From Candidatus Gastranaerophilales bacterium (GTDB lineage Bacteria > Cyanobacteriota > Vampirovibrionia > Gastranaerophilales > Gastranaerophilaceae), in NCBI GenBank assembly GCA_944324305.1, contig CALUVV010000003.1, positions 165,750 through 229,749 on the forward strand: a stretch of 64,000 nt of DNA, read 5' to 3'. Each line of letters opens with the position of its first letter. Positions within the stretch are counted from its first letter, which is position 1. Made by a program: the position numbers and the translations under genes. The notes under the pieces were generated by a model, which was not told where the DNA came from, did no database searches, and worked only from the letters and a program-made list of their open reading frames with translations. Below, piece after piece: positions 1 through 7,890 of this stretch.

Positions 1-1134
1 CTTGCCGGAGTAGAAAACGGCTATCAGGGAGCATTAATGGCACCGACTGAAATTCTTGCACAACAGCACTATAATAATTTACAGCAATGGCTGACACCTA
101 TGGGAATTAGCGTAGGGCTATTCCTCGGAAGTCAGGGGAAAAAAGTCAGAGAGAAATTCAGAACAGATTTGAGAAACGGCCAGATGAACATTGCTGTCGG
201 AACGCATGCACTTATACAGGAAGATGTTGATTTTAATAATTTAGGTGCAATTGTTGTGGATGAACAGCACAGGTTTGGAGTAAAACAGCGAAACGTATTA
301 AAGAAAAAATCGCAAAATCCGCAAATGCTTACAATGACCGCAACGCCAATTCCGAGAACTCTGGCTTTAACGGTTCACGGAGATCTTGATTTAACAGTAA
401 TTGATGAACTTCCTAAAGGAAGAAAACCTATTAAAACATCACTTGTTACATCTCACAGAGGCGTATATGATTTAATTAAACAGGAAATTGAGGCAGGGCG
501 TCAGGCTTATGTTGTTTACCCGTTGATTGAAGAAAGTGAAACATTATCTGCAAAAGCCGCAACTATTGAGGCTGAACGTTTACAAAATGAAGTATTTCCG
601 CAATTCAAAATCGGCCTTTTGCACGGTAAACTGAAAAATGACGAAAAAGAACAGGTCATGTCTGATTTTAAAGATAAAAAATATGATATTTTAGTTTCTA
701 CAACAGTTGTTGAAGTTGGTGTAGACGTGCCGAATGCCACGGTCATGCTGATAGAAAATGCGGAACGCTTCGGACTTTCACAACTTCACCAGCTCAGGGG
801 GCGTGTAGGCAGAAATGACTTACAATCCTACTGCATTTTACACACTTCAACAAAATCACAGGAAACAAAAGAACGATTAAACATAATGACACAAACCAAT
901 GACGGATTTGTTATTGCGGAAAAAGACTTACAGCTTCGCGGGCCCGGTGAATTTCTCGGGACAAGGCAGAGCGGTCTGCCTGATTTAATAATATCAGACA
1001 TAGTAAGGGATGCAAAAATTCTTGAAATGGCGCGAAACGAAGCTATCAATTTTGTTAAAACTAATAAAATTGAAAATTATCCGCTTTTAAAAGAAGTTAC
1101 TTCATTGCAATTATTCAGCAGCCTGGATATATAA
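1..1134 (+). CDS. recG: ATP-dependent DNA helicase RecG, C-terminal part (5' end outside window)
   Basis: The frame is open from base 1, so this is the 3' part of a longer gene. RecG remodels stalled replication forks and Holliday junctions in the cytoplasm. Visible superfamily 2 motifs, in order: motif Ia (LMAPTEILAQQHY), the DEQH box at 259-270, motif III (TATPIPRTL), motif V (STTVVEVGVDVP), motif VI (QLRGRVGRN) and the RecG-typical GPGEFLGTRQSG. The wedge domain and Walker A motif must lie upstream. The C-terminus is complete and ends about 95 bases before the next gene. The family assignment is secure; Mfd and PriA share the helicase core but lack this C-terminal signature. Confidence 0.95.
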   Translation, partial: LAGVENGYQGALMAPTEILAQQHYNNLQQWLTPMGISVGLFLGSQGKKVREKFRTDLRNGQMNIAVGTHALIQEDVDFNNLGAIVVDEQHRFGVKQRNVLKKKSQNPQMLTMTATPIPRTLALTVHGDLDLTVIDELPKGRKPIKTSLVTSHRGVYDLIKQEIEAGRQAYVVYPLIEESETLSAKAATIEAERLQNEVFPQFKIGLLHGKLKNDEKEQVMSDFKDKKYDILVSTTVVEVGVDVPNATVMLIENAERFGLSQLHQLRGRVGRNDLQSYCILHTSTKSQETKERLNIMTQTNDGFVIAEKDLQLRGPGEFLGTRQSGLPDLIISDIVRDAKILEMARNEAINFVKTNKIENYPLLKEVTSLQLFSSLDI

Positions 1135-1169
1135 TTGTTAACAAATATAAAGTTCAAAATTTAAATATA

Positions 1170-1216
1170 GGCAATTATTTATCCGATATATACTTTATAT
1201 ATTTAGAGTATAAAAA
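1170..1216 (+). promoter_or_regulatory. Promoter region with shared GTATATA-type element
   Basis: GGCAATTATTT (1170-1180) is followed by ATATATACTTTATATAT (1186-1202) and GAGTATAAAAAT. The same order of blocks, at almost the same distance from the ATG, precedes the paralogous gene at 2580 and in part the small gene at 46256. TATAAA inside the last block is a plausible -10 box, placing the palindrome over the -35 region. Inferred from sequence similarity only. Confidence 0.5.
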
Positions 1217-1229
1217 TCGGAGCAGTTTT

Positions 1230-2348
1230 ATGGAAACATTCTACAGGTTTCTAGGCGGGCCTCGAACTTTTTGGGGCGGCGGCAGCAGGACAATAATTAA
1301 TAATAATTTTATCGGCGGCATGCCAATGATGCGCCCGATGTGCAGGCCTATGCCGATGATGCCGATGTTCGGCAATCATTGCTGCGGCGGGAATTCAAAC
1401 GGGCTTAAATGGATGCTCGGATTTGGTCTTGCAAGTTCACTGGCAGGCGGTATATTAGGAATGTTCGGAAATAATCAATCCAGTATTAACGACACTTACA
1501 ATTCAGGGTATAACGGATATTATCCTAATAATAACTACAATGACTATAATTACGGCGGAGGCTCAAATCAATATATAAATGATCTTACTGCAAAAGTAGA
1601 GAAGCTTGAAGATCAGCTGGCAGACTGCCAAAAACAGATTGATGATTTATCTGAGGCAAAGTGTAATTGCGGGAATAGAGAAATTACAGCTGACACAAAT
1701 CCTACAGACGAAGAATTAATTAATGCACAAAAAGCAGAAAAATCAGAAGCTTCAGATTCAAAAACACCTGCTCAAGTGCAAAATAATACAATAGAAAATA
1801 AGAACATAGAAAAAACTGAAGCACCAAAAGAGCAGGAACAGCCTAAAACACTTGATGATATACTAAAAAACACGGGCTTTGATAAACTTGATGATACGGC
1901 AAAAAATTATGTAAAAAGCCGTATATCTCAGGTATACATAGATGACAACGGCAATGTAAAATACGATATTAAAGCCGTAGTCCATGACGGCGATAATTTG
2001 AATGCCATTATTAACCGCTTCTACACAGAAGAAGAAAAAAGTAATCTTGAAGTTGCAAAAGCAAAATTACATACACAAGGCTCTGAAAGCAGGCTAATAG
2101 TTAACCCGCTTTCCGGAGATACTATAGTCGCAAACGGAGTTTCCGAATACGGTCTGAAAGCATTAATGCAGGATGCGCAGAACGGAATTACAAAACAAGG
2201 AGAAATAACAAAAACCAATAAAAGAATTTCAGACTTGAAAACCGCATTCGTTAACGGTGAAAAGAAATTATCAAAAGCTTACGTTCTGCAAAATAAACTT
2301 ATGAGCGAAGCACAATATGATAAAATAATCAGTGAAAAATACTCATAG
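1230..2348 (+). CDS. Lineage-specific Gly/Asn-rich protein with coiled coil (paralogue of 2580-3779)
   Basis: I do not recognise a named family for this 372-aa protein. The N-terminus is rich in Gly, Asn and Met and contains TIINNNFIGG (about residues 26-35) and a Met/Pro/Cys-rich patch. A short hydrophobic glycine segment, SSLAGGILGMFG, follows near residue 75. Residues about 115-145 form a coiled coil, then comes a Lys/Glu/Pro linker and a C-terminal domain of about 160 residues. The same N-terminal motif, glycine segment and coiled coil recur in the gene at 2580, so the two are paralogues. There is no signal peptide. GGAG precedes the ATG by about eight bases. It appears to be transcribed alone, between its own promoter and a strong terminator. 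Confidence 0.75.
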   Translation: METFYRFLGGPRTFWGGGSRTIINNNFIGGMPMMRPMCRPMPMMPMFGNHCCGGNSNGLKWMLGFGLASSLAGGILGMFGNNQSSINDTYNSGYNGYYPNNNYNDYNYGGGSNQYINDLTAKVEKLEDQLADCQKQIDDLSEAKCNCGNREITADTNPTDEELINAQKAEKSEASDSKTPAQVQNNTIENKNIEKTEAPKEQEQPKTLDDILKNTGFDKLDDTAKNYVKSRISQVYIDDNGNVKYDIKAVVHDGDNLNAIINRFYTEEEKSNLEVAKAKLHTQGSESRLIVNPLSGDTIVANGVSEYGLKALMQDAQNGITKQGEITKTNKRISDLKTAFVNGEKKLSKAYVLQNKLMSEAQYDKIISEKYS

Positions 2349-2366
2349 TAAAAGTAAGTAAGGTAC

Positions 2367-2399
2367 AAAAGACTTCCGATTTAAACGGAAGTCTTTTGT
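2367..2399 (+). terminator. Rho-independent terminator
   Basis: A perfect 12-bp stem (2367-2378 with 2386-2397) with a 7-base loop ends in a short T run. It lies 19 bases after the stop of the 1230-2348 gene. Confidence 0.9.
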
Positions 2400-2513
2400 T
2401 ATTATCAGGCCTTTTCAGGGAATATAAATAAAACAGGGATAGTTATTTAAACTCTATTTTAAAAGTTGTCTTTAATTATTTGTAAAGAAATGTAACAGTG
2501 AAATATTAAAAAA

Positions 2514-2565
2514 GGCAATTATTTAAAAAGTATATACTTTATATATATACAGAGAGTATAAAAAT
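2514..2565 (+). promoter_or_regulatory. Promoter region with palindromic GTATATA element
   Basis: GGCAATT (2514-2520), then GTATATACTTTATATATATA extending to 2550, then GAGTATAAAAAT (2554-2565). This is the clearest form of an element shared with 1170-1216 and 46203-46221. The inverted half-sites suggest a dimeric regulator; TATAAA at 2557-2562 is a plausible -10 box. Confidence 0.5.
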
Positions 2566-2579
2566 ATGGAGAACTAGCC

Positions 2580-3779
2580 ATGGGTATGTACAGTATTACC
2601 GGATGGTCAGGCGGCGGACGACGCCCGCTAACTTACAACTTAAAAGCAGGACAATTCAGAGGCATGGGAAGAGTAAACGTCTATCCGAGCAAAACAACTA
2701 TTGTAAACAATAATTTTATCGGCGGCGGTTACGGCATGTACAATAACTATGAATGCTGTAATAACAGTACTCCCAAATGGATGAATTGGATGATGGGTAT
2801 CGGCATCGGCAGTACATTACTTGGCGGAATTCTCGGAATGTTCGGTATCGGCGGTAATAACGGCAGTGAACAGATAGAAGGCGCCGGCGGTAAAGAACCG
2901 GAAAAAACAAATGACAATACATATAAAAGCTTACAAGATCAAATAAAAGCACAACAGGAACAAATAGATAAGCTGGAAAAGCAACTTGCAACAAGAAAAG
3001 CTCCAGCTCCTAAAAAAACAGAAGATACTCCGGCTCCAGCAGCGGAAGAGCAGAAACCTGCCGAACCCGAAACACCCAAAGCAGACTACTCTTACATAGC
3101 AAACGGCAGAAAAATGGTTTGTACAGATGCAAGCAAGAGAACAGACAATATATCAGGCACTTTATCAAATGTACAAACTGATGCCAACGGTGTACCGCAA
3201 AGCTTTACGTTAACAGATGACCAAAGCGGAAACAGATATCAATATCAGGTAAAAGTCGCTGATGACGGGACTGTAACTTATGAATGTATAAGCAAAAACG
3301 GTCAGCCGACTATCGGTGCCCCGACATATTCTTTAAAAGACGGCAAATTAGTTAATGAAAACGGCCAAAACGGTTATGGTCAGGGAATTCGCACACAGAG
3401 TGCCCCCCCCCCGACAAACGCATCTTCAAATAATACAACCAAAATTGAAACAACCGCAGACGGGCAATCAGTCAGCGATACAGAAACATTTATGACACCT
3501 TATAAACACTCTGACGGTAAATATTACTCAAAACCGGAACAGGATAACGGATTATTTAACACACCCTGGAGCAGTTACGCAGCATCAAATAACACTCAAA
3601 CGAAAAATGCAAATTCTGTAAAAACATCGCTGGAAAACTGTGAAGCATTCAAAAAAGCAGGCGGTAAAGATGTAAAAATAACTCAAAACAGCGACGGAAC
3701 ATTCACTGCAACATTCAAAATTCAGGGCGGTGAAAGAACTCTCAGCGGCGCAGCATTAGATAAATTTATTGAAGGATAA
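2580..3779 (+). CDS. Lineage-specific Gly/Asn-rich protein with coiled coil and a C10 tract
   Basis: This 399-aa protein of unknown function is a paralogue of the 1230-2348 product. It shares TIVNNNFIGG (about residues 40-49), the hydrophobic GGILGMFG segment near residue 90, and a coiled coil (about residues 115-140), followed by an Ala/Pro/Glu-rich linker and a polar C-terminal region rich in Asn, Gly and Thr. No signal peptide is visible. The codons for Ala-Pro-Pro-Pro near residue 275 contain ten consecutive C (3403-3412); ten keeps the frame open, and nine or eleven would truncate the protein. GGAGAA precedes the ATG. It is followed by its own terminator, so it is probably a single-gene unit. 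Function unknown; possibly envelope-associated, but nothing proves that. Confidence 0.75.
   Translation: MGMYSITGWSGGGRRPLTYNLKAGQFRGMGRVNVYPSKTTIVNNNFIGGGYGMYNNYECCNNSTPKWMNWMMGIGIGSTLLGGILGMFGIGGNNGSEQIEGAGGKEPEKTNDNTYKSLQDQIKAQQEQIDKLEKQLATRKAPAPKKTEDTPAPAAEEQKPAEPETPKADYSYIANGRKMVCTDASKRTDNISGTLSNVQTDANGVPQSFTLTDDQSGNRYQYQVKVADDGTVTYECISKNGQPTIGAPTYSLKDGKLVNENGQNGYGQGIRTQSAPPPTNASSNNTTKIETTADGQSVSDTETFMTPYKHSDGKYYSKPEQDNGLFNTPWSSYAASNNTQTKNANSVKTSLENCEAFKKAGGKDVKITQNSDGTFTATFKIQGGERTLSGAALDKFIEG
3403..3412 (+). repeat. Homopolymer C10 tract inside a coding region
   Basis: Ten C in a row in an AT-rich genome, within the Pro codons of the 2580-3779 gene. The length equals that of the four G10 tracts in the pilin-like genes. 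Here the frame is intact at ten. Confidence 0.9.
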
Positions 3780-3780
3780 A

Positions 3781-3806
3781 AAAACTCCCTTCGGGGAGTT
3801 TTTTCT
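3781..3806 (+). terminator. Rho-independent terminator with TTCG tetraloop
   Basis: AAAACTCCC (3781-3789) and GGGAGTTTT (3794-3802) enclose TTCG, followed by more T. It begins two bases after the stop codon of the 2580-3779 gene. Confidence 0.9.
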
Positions 3807-3833
3807 TATGAGTAAATTATTCTTTACATAAAA

Positions 3834-3862
3834 TTGGCATTTTAATAAAAAAAATGTATAAT
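3834..3862 (+). promoter_or_regulatory. Sigma-70-type promoter for rpiB
   Basis: TTGGCA (3834-3839), 17-base spacer, TATAAT (3857-3862). The -10 box overlaps the ATG at 3854, so that codon would not be in the transcript; the rpiB start must be the later ATG at 3890. Confidence 0.75.
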
Positions 3863-3889
3863 AAATGTGTAGAAAGAAAGAGGGGTTAT

Positions 3890-4324
3890 ATGGAAGATTT
3901 AAAAGTTGCCATAGGGTCTGATCATGGCGGGTTTCATTATAAAGAAGCCATTATTGAATATTTAAAAGCAAGAAATATAGATTACATTGATGTAGGAACA
4001 TATACACGCGAGTCATGCGATTACCCGATAATTGCTAAACATGTTGCAGAAAAAGTAATATCAGGCGAGGCAAACAGAGGCATACTTGTGTGCGGTACAG
4101 GGATAGGAATGTCAATTGCAGCTAACAAAATCAGAGGGATAAGAGCTGCTTTATGCGGCGATACTTATTCGGCCAGAGTTTCCAGAGCACATAACAATGC
4201 AAATGTACTTTGCCTCGGAGAAAGAGTTATAGGAGAACACCTTGCACTTGATATCGTCGATGTGTGGCTCAAAGCAGGTTTTGAAGCCGGCAGACACAAA
4301 CGCAGAGTTGACATGATAGAGTAA
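3890..4324 (+). CDS. rpiB: Ribose-5-phosphate isomerase B
   Basis: RpiB interconverts ribose 5-phosphate and ribulose 5-phosphate in the cytoplasmic pentose phosphate pathway. The 144-aa product matches the usual family length. Visible family motifs are GSDHGG near the N-terminus, the CGTGIGMSIAANK loop with its catalytic Cys, and the HNNANVLCLG segment. I chose the ATG at 3890 because AAAGAGGGG precedes it and because the upstream in-frame ATG at 3854 lies in the -10 box. It is followed closely by rsfS with its own weak promoter. RpiA and LacA/LacB-type isomerases are the alternatives; the motif set favours RpiB. Confidence 0.93.
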   Translation: MEDLKVAIGSDHGGFHYKEAIIEYLKARNIDYIDVGTYTRESCDYPIIAKHVAEKVISGEANRGILVCGTGIGMSIAANKIRGIRAALCGDTYSARVSRAHNNANVLCLGERVIGEHLALDIVDVWLKAGFEAGRHKRRVDMIE

Positions 4325-4333
4325 AAGTTTTCA

Positions 4334-4342
4334 TGGTATAAT
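4334..4342 (+). promoter_or_regulatory. Extended -10 promoter before rsfS
   Basis: TGG-TATAAT (4334-4342) is an extended -10 box. The only TTGACA nearby (4308-4313) is 23 bases away, so the -35 contact is doubtful. AAGGA lies between this box and the rsfS ATG. Confidence 0.4.
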
Positions 4343-4361
4343 CTAAAAAAAGGACAATACT

Positions 4362-4754
4362 ATGACAAACGAACTTGATACAAAAACACTCGCATGTGTT
4401 ATTGCAAGAGCACTTGATGAAAAACTCGGTAAAGATATTACTATATTAAATATAAGCAATGTTTCTTCACTTGCAGATTACTTTGTAATAGTAACAGGAG
4501 ACTCTACTCCGCAGGTAAAAGCGCTTATGAATAATACGAAAGAACGTATCAAAGAGTTGTTCTCACGTTCTCCCGTAAGAATGGAAAATGATGCCAGAAA
4601 CCGCTGGAATTTACTTGATTACGGAGATGTGGTAGTTCATATTCTGCATAAAGAAGAACGGCAGACATATGCAATTGAAAAATTCTGGAGTAACGCATTC
4701 AGCATACCGGAAGATGAATGGAAAAAACTTTCGGAAAATTATAAAGAATTTTAA
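4362..4754 (+). CDS. rsfS: Ribosomal silencing factor RsfS
   Basis: RsfS (DUF143/Iojap family) binds ribosomal protein uL14 and blocks subunit joining when nutrients are scarce. The 130-aa product has the family pattern: ISNVSSLADYFVIVTG, a central region ending in RNRWNLLDYGDVVVHI, and a terminal YAIEKFW. Length is typical. AAAGGA sits upstream of the ATG. In many bacteria rsfS lies next to nadD and yqeK; here those two are together about 42 kb away (46559-47699), so the usual group is split. A hairpin terminator follows at 4765. Confidence 0.93.
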   Translation: MTNELDTKTLACVIARALDEKLGKDITILNISNVSSLADYFVIVTGDSTPQVKALMNNTKERIKELFSRSPVRMENDARNRWNLLDYGDVVVHILHKEERQTYAIEKFWSNAFSIPEDEWKKLSENYKEF

Positions 4755-4764
4755 TAACGTAATC

Positions 4765-4794
4765 GGCTTCACATATATGTGGAGTCTTTTCTTT
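4765..4794 (+). terminator. Terminator hairpin
   Basis: CTTCACATATATGTGGAG forms a stem with one G-U pair and is followed by TCTTTTCTTT, just after the rsfS stop. Confidence 0.65.
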
Positions 4795-4815
4795 ATGTTA
4801 CATTTCTAAATAGTA

Positions 4816-4843
4816 TTGCAAAATCTTAAAAATAGTGTAAAAT
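4816..4843 (+). promoter_or_regulatory. Promoter immediately before the TPR gene start
   Basis: TTGCAA (4816-4821), 16-base spacer, TAAAAT (4838-4843). Only nine bases separate the -10 box from the ATG at 4853, and no Shine-Dalgarno sequence is visible, so the mRNA may be leaderless or nearly so. Confidence 0.6.
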
Positions 4844-4852
4844 AAAGTTGTT

Positions 4853-5914
4853 ATGAATAGAGAAGAGATAGATAAAAAAATTAATGAATTAGTCTTAGCT
4901 ATGGCTAAAGACCCGCAAAATATTGAGAATTACCACAGATTATCGGAACTTTATCTTCAAATTGAAGATTATGACAAAGTTATGTCTGTTTTAGACAGTC
5001 TTCTGGCTATACAGCCTGATGATGTACAGGCTTTAGTCGGAATGGGTACAATGTGGTTTTACGAAAAAGATTTCAGAAAATCATTGTCTTACTACAACAG
5101 AGCATTAACTGTTAACCCGAAAAATTATTTAATTTACTATAATATGGGTAATGTTTTTGCAGAATGGAAAAACTTCCCGAAAGCATTGTTCTATTACAAC
5201 AGAGCTATTGATTTGAATTCTACAAATCCCGAGATTTATAATGCGATTGCGCTTTTATATCAGGATAATGAAGATTATGTTGAGTCAAAAGCTTATTATG
5301 AAAAAGCATTGTCGCTTGATCCCGAAAATATTACGGCTCTTGTTGATATGGGTAATGTTTGCTTTAAACTTTTCGATTATGAAACAGCTCTGGAACTATA
5401 CAAAAAAGTATTTGTTCTTAATCCTGATAACAAAATAGTTGCAATTTGTATCGGCAACACCTTAACTTTAATGAAGGAAAGAGAAAAAGCTTACAATTAC
5501 TTTGAAAAAGCACTTCAAATGGAAGGTGATAACTACAAAGCGTATATATGCTACGCAATTTCTTTATCCGAATTCGGCGAATATGACATGGCTGTTGAGA
5601 TGTATAAAAAAGCAGAAAAAATTCAGCCCAAAGAAATTGATGCACAGATACTTCTTGCAAACCTTTATACAAACTTCAACCATCTCGATTTAGCAATGGA
5701 CTTGTATAAGGAAGCTTTAAGAATTAAGCCTAACAGTGCTAAAACATATATGCTGCTTGGTAATGCGCATTATCTTAAAGGAGAAATTGAACAATCAATT
5801 GCATCTTATCGTGCATCTATTAATATTTCTCCGGAAAATGACGAGTACAGGCTTGTATATACACAGGTACTTGACGAGTATATTAATAAAAAACGAAAGG
5901 GAGAACCTGTTTAA
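4853..5914 (+). CDS. Tetratricopeptide repeat protein
   Basis: The 353-aa product is made almost wholly of tandem 34-residue TPR units (about nine), with the usual pattern, for example ALSYYNRALTVNPKN-type helices repeated with Pro at the turn. TPR arrays are protein-protein scaffolds; no catalytic domain, signal peptide or membrane segment is present, so a cytoplasmic adaptor role is likely but the partner is unknown. The ATG at 4853 is used because the next in-frame ATG (4901) also lacks a ribosome-binding site. Two bases separate its stop from the Tic20-like gene, whose ribosome-binding site is inside this gene, so the two are co-transcribed. Confidence 0.85.
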   Translation: MNREEIDKKINELVLAMAKDPQNIENYHRLSELYLQIEDYDKVMSVLDSLLAIQPDDVQALVGMGTMWFYEKDFRKSLSYYNRALTVNPKNYLIYYNMGNVFAEWKNFPKALFYYNRAIDLNSTNPEIYNAIALLYQDNEDYVESKAYYEKALSLDPENITALVDMGNVCFKLFDYETALELYKKVFVLNPDNKIVAICIGNTLTLMKEREKAYNYFEKALQMEGDNYKAYICYAISLSEFGEYDMAVEMYKKAEKIQPKEIDAQILLANLYTNFNHLDLAMDLYKEALRIKPNSAKTYMLLGNAHYLKGEIEQSIASYRASINISPENDEYRLVYTQVLDEYINKKRKGEPV

Positions 5915-5916
5915 AA

Positions 5917-6324
5917 ATGCGTGAAGATACCCCGTATATGATTGAAAGGATAATTGCAGCATTAACGTATCTTACAATGGGTATGGTCGGTTTTATATGG
6001 TTAATTGCGGGGTTATTCACAAAAGCAAGATTGAAGCCTTTTTTGCAATATCATATATTCCAATCAATCTTTATCGCACTGGGTTTTACTGTCTTATCAA
6101 TATTCATAGGCTGGCTGTCAAATCTCTTGAGTTTTATTCCAATTATCAACAGACTTGTAGCGCAAATAACTTTTCTGTTAAATATGCCCTTATTTTTTGA
6201 TTATTCATTGCTGCAGACTTTAATTTATACTGTATTGATTTATCTGGCAGTAACGGCATTTATGGGCAAATACAGCTATATACTGTGGGTTTCGGATATT
6301 ATTGACCAGAATATAAGCAGATAA
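5917..6324 (+). CDS. Small polytopic membrane protein, Tic20/Ycf60-like
   Basis: This 135-aa protein has about four hydrophobic helices. The layout resembles the cyanobacterial Tic20/Ycf60 family: a first helix after MIERIIAALTYL, a KPFLQYHIFQSIFIAL segment that parallels the family's FIRFN-MQAI helix, and a C-terminal GKYSYILWVSDIIDQNI that parallels the conserved GxYPxIPxIS tail. In plastids Tic20 is part of a protein import channel; the bacterial role is unclear. GGAGAA upstream supports the ATG. It forms an operon with the TPR gene. The similarity is judged by eye; an unrelated small membrane protein remains possible. Confidence 0.6.
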   Translation: MREDTPYMIERIIAALTYLTMGMVGFIWLIAGLFTKARLKPFLQYHIFQSIFIALGFTVLSIFIGWLSNLLSFIPIINRLVAQITFLLNMPLFFDYSLLQTLIYTVLIYLAVTAFMGKYSYILWVSDIIDQNISR

Positions 6325-6347
6325 AAAAACTGCGCCCGAAAGCGCAG
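6322..6347 (-). terminator. Terminator of the phosphodiester glycosidase gene
   Basis: CTGCGC (6330-6335) and GCGCAG (6342-6347) form a stem; on the minus strand it is followed by a run of seven T. On the plus strand there is no T run, so it serves the minus-strand gene. Confidence 0.75.
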
Positions 6348-6376
6348 GTATGTGGCATTTATGAAAAGATTATGAA

Positions 6377-7639
6377 TTATGATTTTTCTGTTTTAGATAA
6401 AATAATAGCGTTTGATAGCGGAATACCTCCTGTCATGTGAGGTTTGTTTACAACTCTGCCGTTTACATACATTACTGTTGAACCGCCTCCGTCAAGATTT
6501 ATTGCTCCGACACATCCGATTGATTGCATGAAATTTGCAAGCTCCATTAAAGTCATTCCTATTGAGCTGCCTTCACGGCCGTCAACAGCTACAAGAATAA
6601 AGTTATTATCTGCAGTATAGCCGATAGCACTTCTCGGATTACGCCCGCCGATTGCACCGAGTTTCTGAGCAGTCATGTCAACGTAAACTTCGCCGTTTTT
6701 TACAAGGTACGGGCCGCCGCTTATTATATGTTTTACCCCTTTCCATTCGGGATTTGTTTTTACAACCAGTTCTGCGTCTTTTTTATCAAGAAGATCATAT
6801 AATATACTTTTCGGGCCTGATATTACATAGCCGTTTTCGGGTATTTCGACAGAATTTGCCGATGCCTTTGTAATCTTATCGTCCGTAACCTGCAAGCCTA
6901 CACCGTATTTAGGAGCAGACGGGGCATATTTACCCCATTCGGGAGTATACACAAGTACATGAGTTGAAAGCATTCTCGGCTGATTTATATTATCAACTTT
7001 AATTGTTTTTTTGCTTCCTTTAATAGAAGCATCAAGCTGAATTCTTGCAACATCAAACCCATTATCAAAAATTCCCATAGCTACCCTGTCGTAAATGGGA
7101 CCTGTGTACATTTTTTTATCAATCATTAAAGTTCCGAGAGGAACGCCTGTTTGAGGCTTAAAATATGTACCGTTTAATGCTACTACTGCATTATTATTTT
7201 TTGCGATTGTTGTTATTGTCCTTCTGCTTTTAAGTGTTGAATTTGATGAAAGTGCGGGAGTTAAATCCAAATCTTCGGCCAATTTCATATCTGCTTCTAC
7301 AACATTTATTCTTACAGGCCTTCCGCTATAGTATTTTGTAAGTTTAATATGCTTTACCCCGCCTGTTACATCCGAAATAATTGCTTTAGGATATTTTTGC
7401 CGGATCATAGTATCAAAATTCTTTTGCCTTGTCCCGGGAGAAATCTCATTCAGAATTTTTTGTTTTAATTGACCTGTATCAAAGTCAGGGGCTGTTACCT
7501 GTGCAACTTTCGTATTACTTGCATGAATAGGCATCAGCACCTGACACAAAATTATAACCCCGATTATAGATATATTAACAGCAACTTCTGTTAATTTTCT
7601 CAGCTCATAGTTTTCAGCATTATAAATCAACGTATCCAT
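6377..7639 (-). CDS. Secreted/anchored phosphodiester glycosidase family protein (NAGPA/DUF2233)
   Basis: The 420-aa product begins with a short cytoplasmic stretch and one hydrophobic helix (about residues 21-38), so it is exported or anchored. The C-terminal half has the family core: VVALNGTYF, ISGGPYLVKNGE, a NPRSAIGYT segment, and the signature INLDGGGSTVMYVNG close to the end. Family members resemble the enzyme that uncovers mannose-6-phosphate by removing GlcNAc; bacterial ones are thought to act on phosphodiester-linked sugars of the envelope. GAGGTGA lies before the ATG. The gene has its own promoter about 130 bases upstream and a terminator downstream. The exact substrate cannot be told. 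Confidence 0.85.
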   Translation of the reverse strand: MDTLIYNAENYELRKLTEVAVNISIIGVIILCQVLMPIHASNTKVAQVTAPDFDTGQLKQKILNEISPGTRQKNFDTMIRQKYPKAIISDVTGGVKHIKLTKYYSGRPVRINVVEADMKLAEDLDLTPALSSNSTLKSRRTITTIAKNNNAVVALNGTYFKPQTGVPLGTLMIDKKMYTGPIYDRVAMGIFDNGFDVARIQLDASIKGSKKTIKVDNINQPRMLSTHVLVYTPEWGKYAPSAPKYGVGLQVTDDKITKASANSVEIPENGYVISGPKSILYDLLDKKDAELVVKTNPEWKGVKHIISGGPYLVKNGEVYVDMTAQKLGAIGGRNPRSAIGYTADNNFILVAVDGREGSSIGMTLMELANFMQSIGCVGAINLDGGGSTVMYVNGRVVNKPHMTGGIPLSNAIILSKTEKS

Positions 7640-7766
7640 AACGTCACCTCAAATTTTTAAAGTAACCGGATACCTTTTTGATTTAAGAGTGGGGTGGGGA
7701 ATAACACTCATCGGAAACCTGAATTGTCATTTTTATAAACCATCTTATCAGGGACTTCCTACTACT

Positions 7767-7795
7767 ATTGTAACATATTTTAACAAATACTTCAA
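7767..7795 (-). promoter_or_regulatory. Promoter for the phosphodiester glycosidase gene
   Basis: On the minus strand TTGAAG (7795-7790), 17-base spacer, TACAAT (7772-7767), with a TG one base upstream of the -10 box. The predicted start leaves a leader of about 120 bases before the ATG. That leader holds a GAGTG/CACTC inverted repeat but no family I recognise. Confidence 0.6.
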
Positions 7796-7856
7796 TCCCT
7801 CTGACTGCAAGGATTTTACAAAACTAAATATAGTATAATTAACACTAAACCACAAA

Positions 7857-7882
7857 AAAGACGGTTATAAAAACCGTCTTAA
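7857..7882 (-). terminator. Terminator of the 7891-8310 gene
   Basis: AAGACGGTT and AACCGTCTT (7858-7866 with 7872-7880) form a 9-bp stem, followed on the minus strand by six T. It lies just after the stop at 7891. Confidence 0.85.
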
Positions 7883-7890
7883 AAAAATCA

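Noticed and set aside
3854..3889. Longer rpiB start at 3854
   Set aside because: The ATG overlaps the -10 box of the promoter and lacks a ribosome-binding site; the ATG at 3890 has both a ribosome-binding site and family-typical N-terminus.
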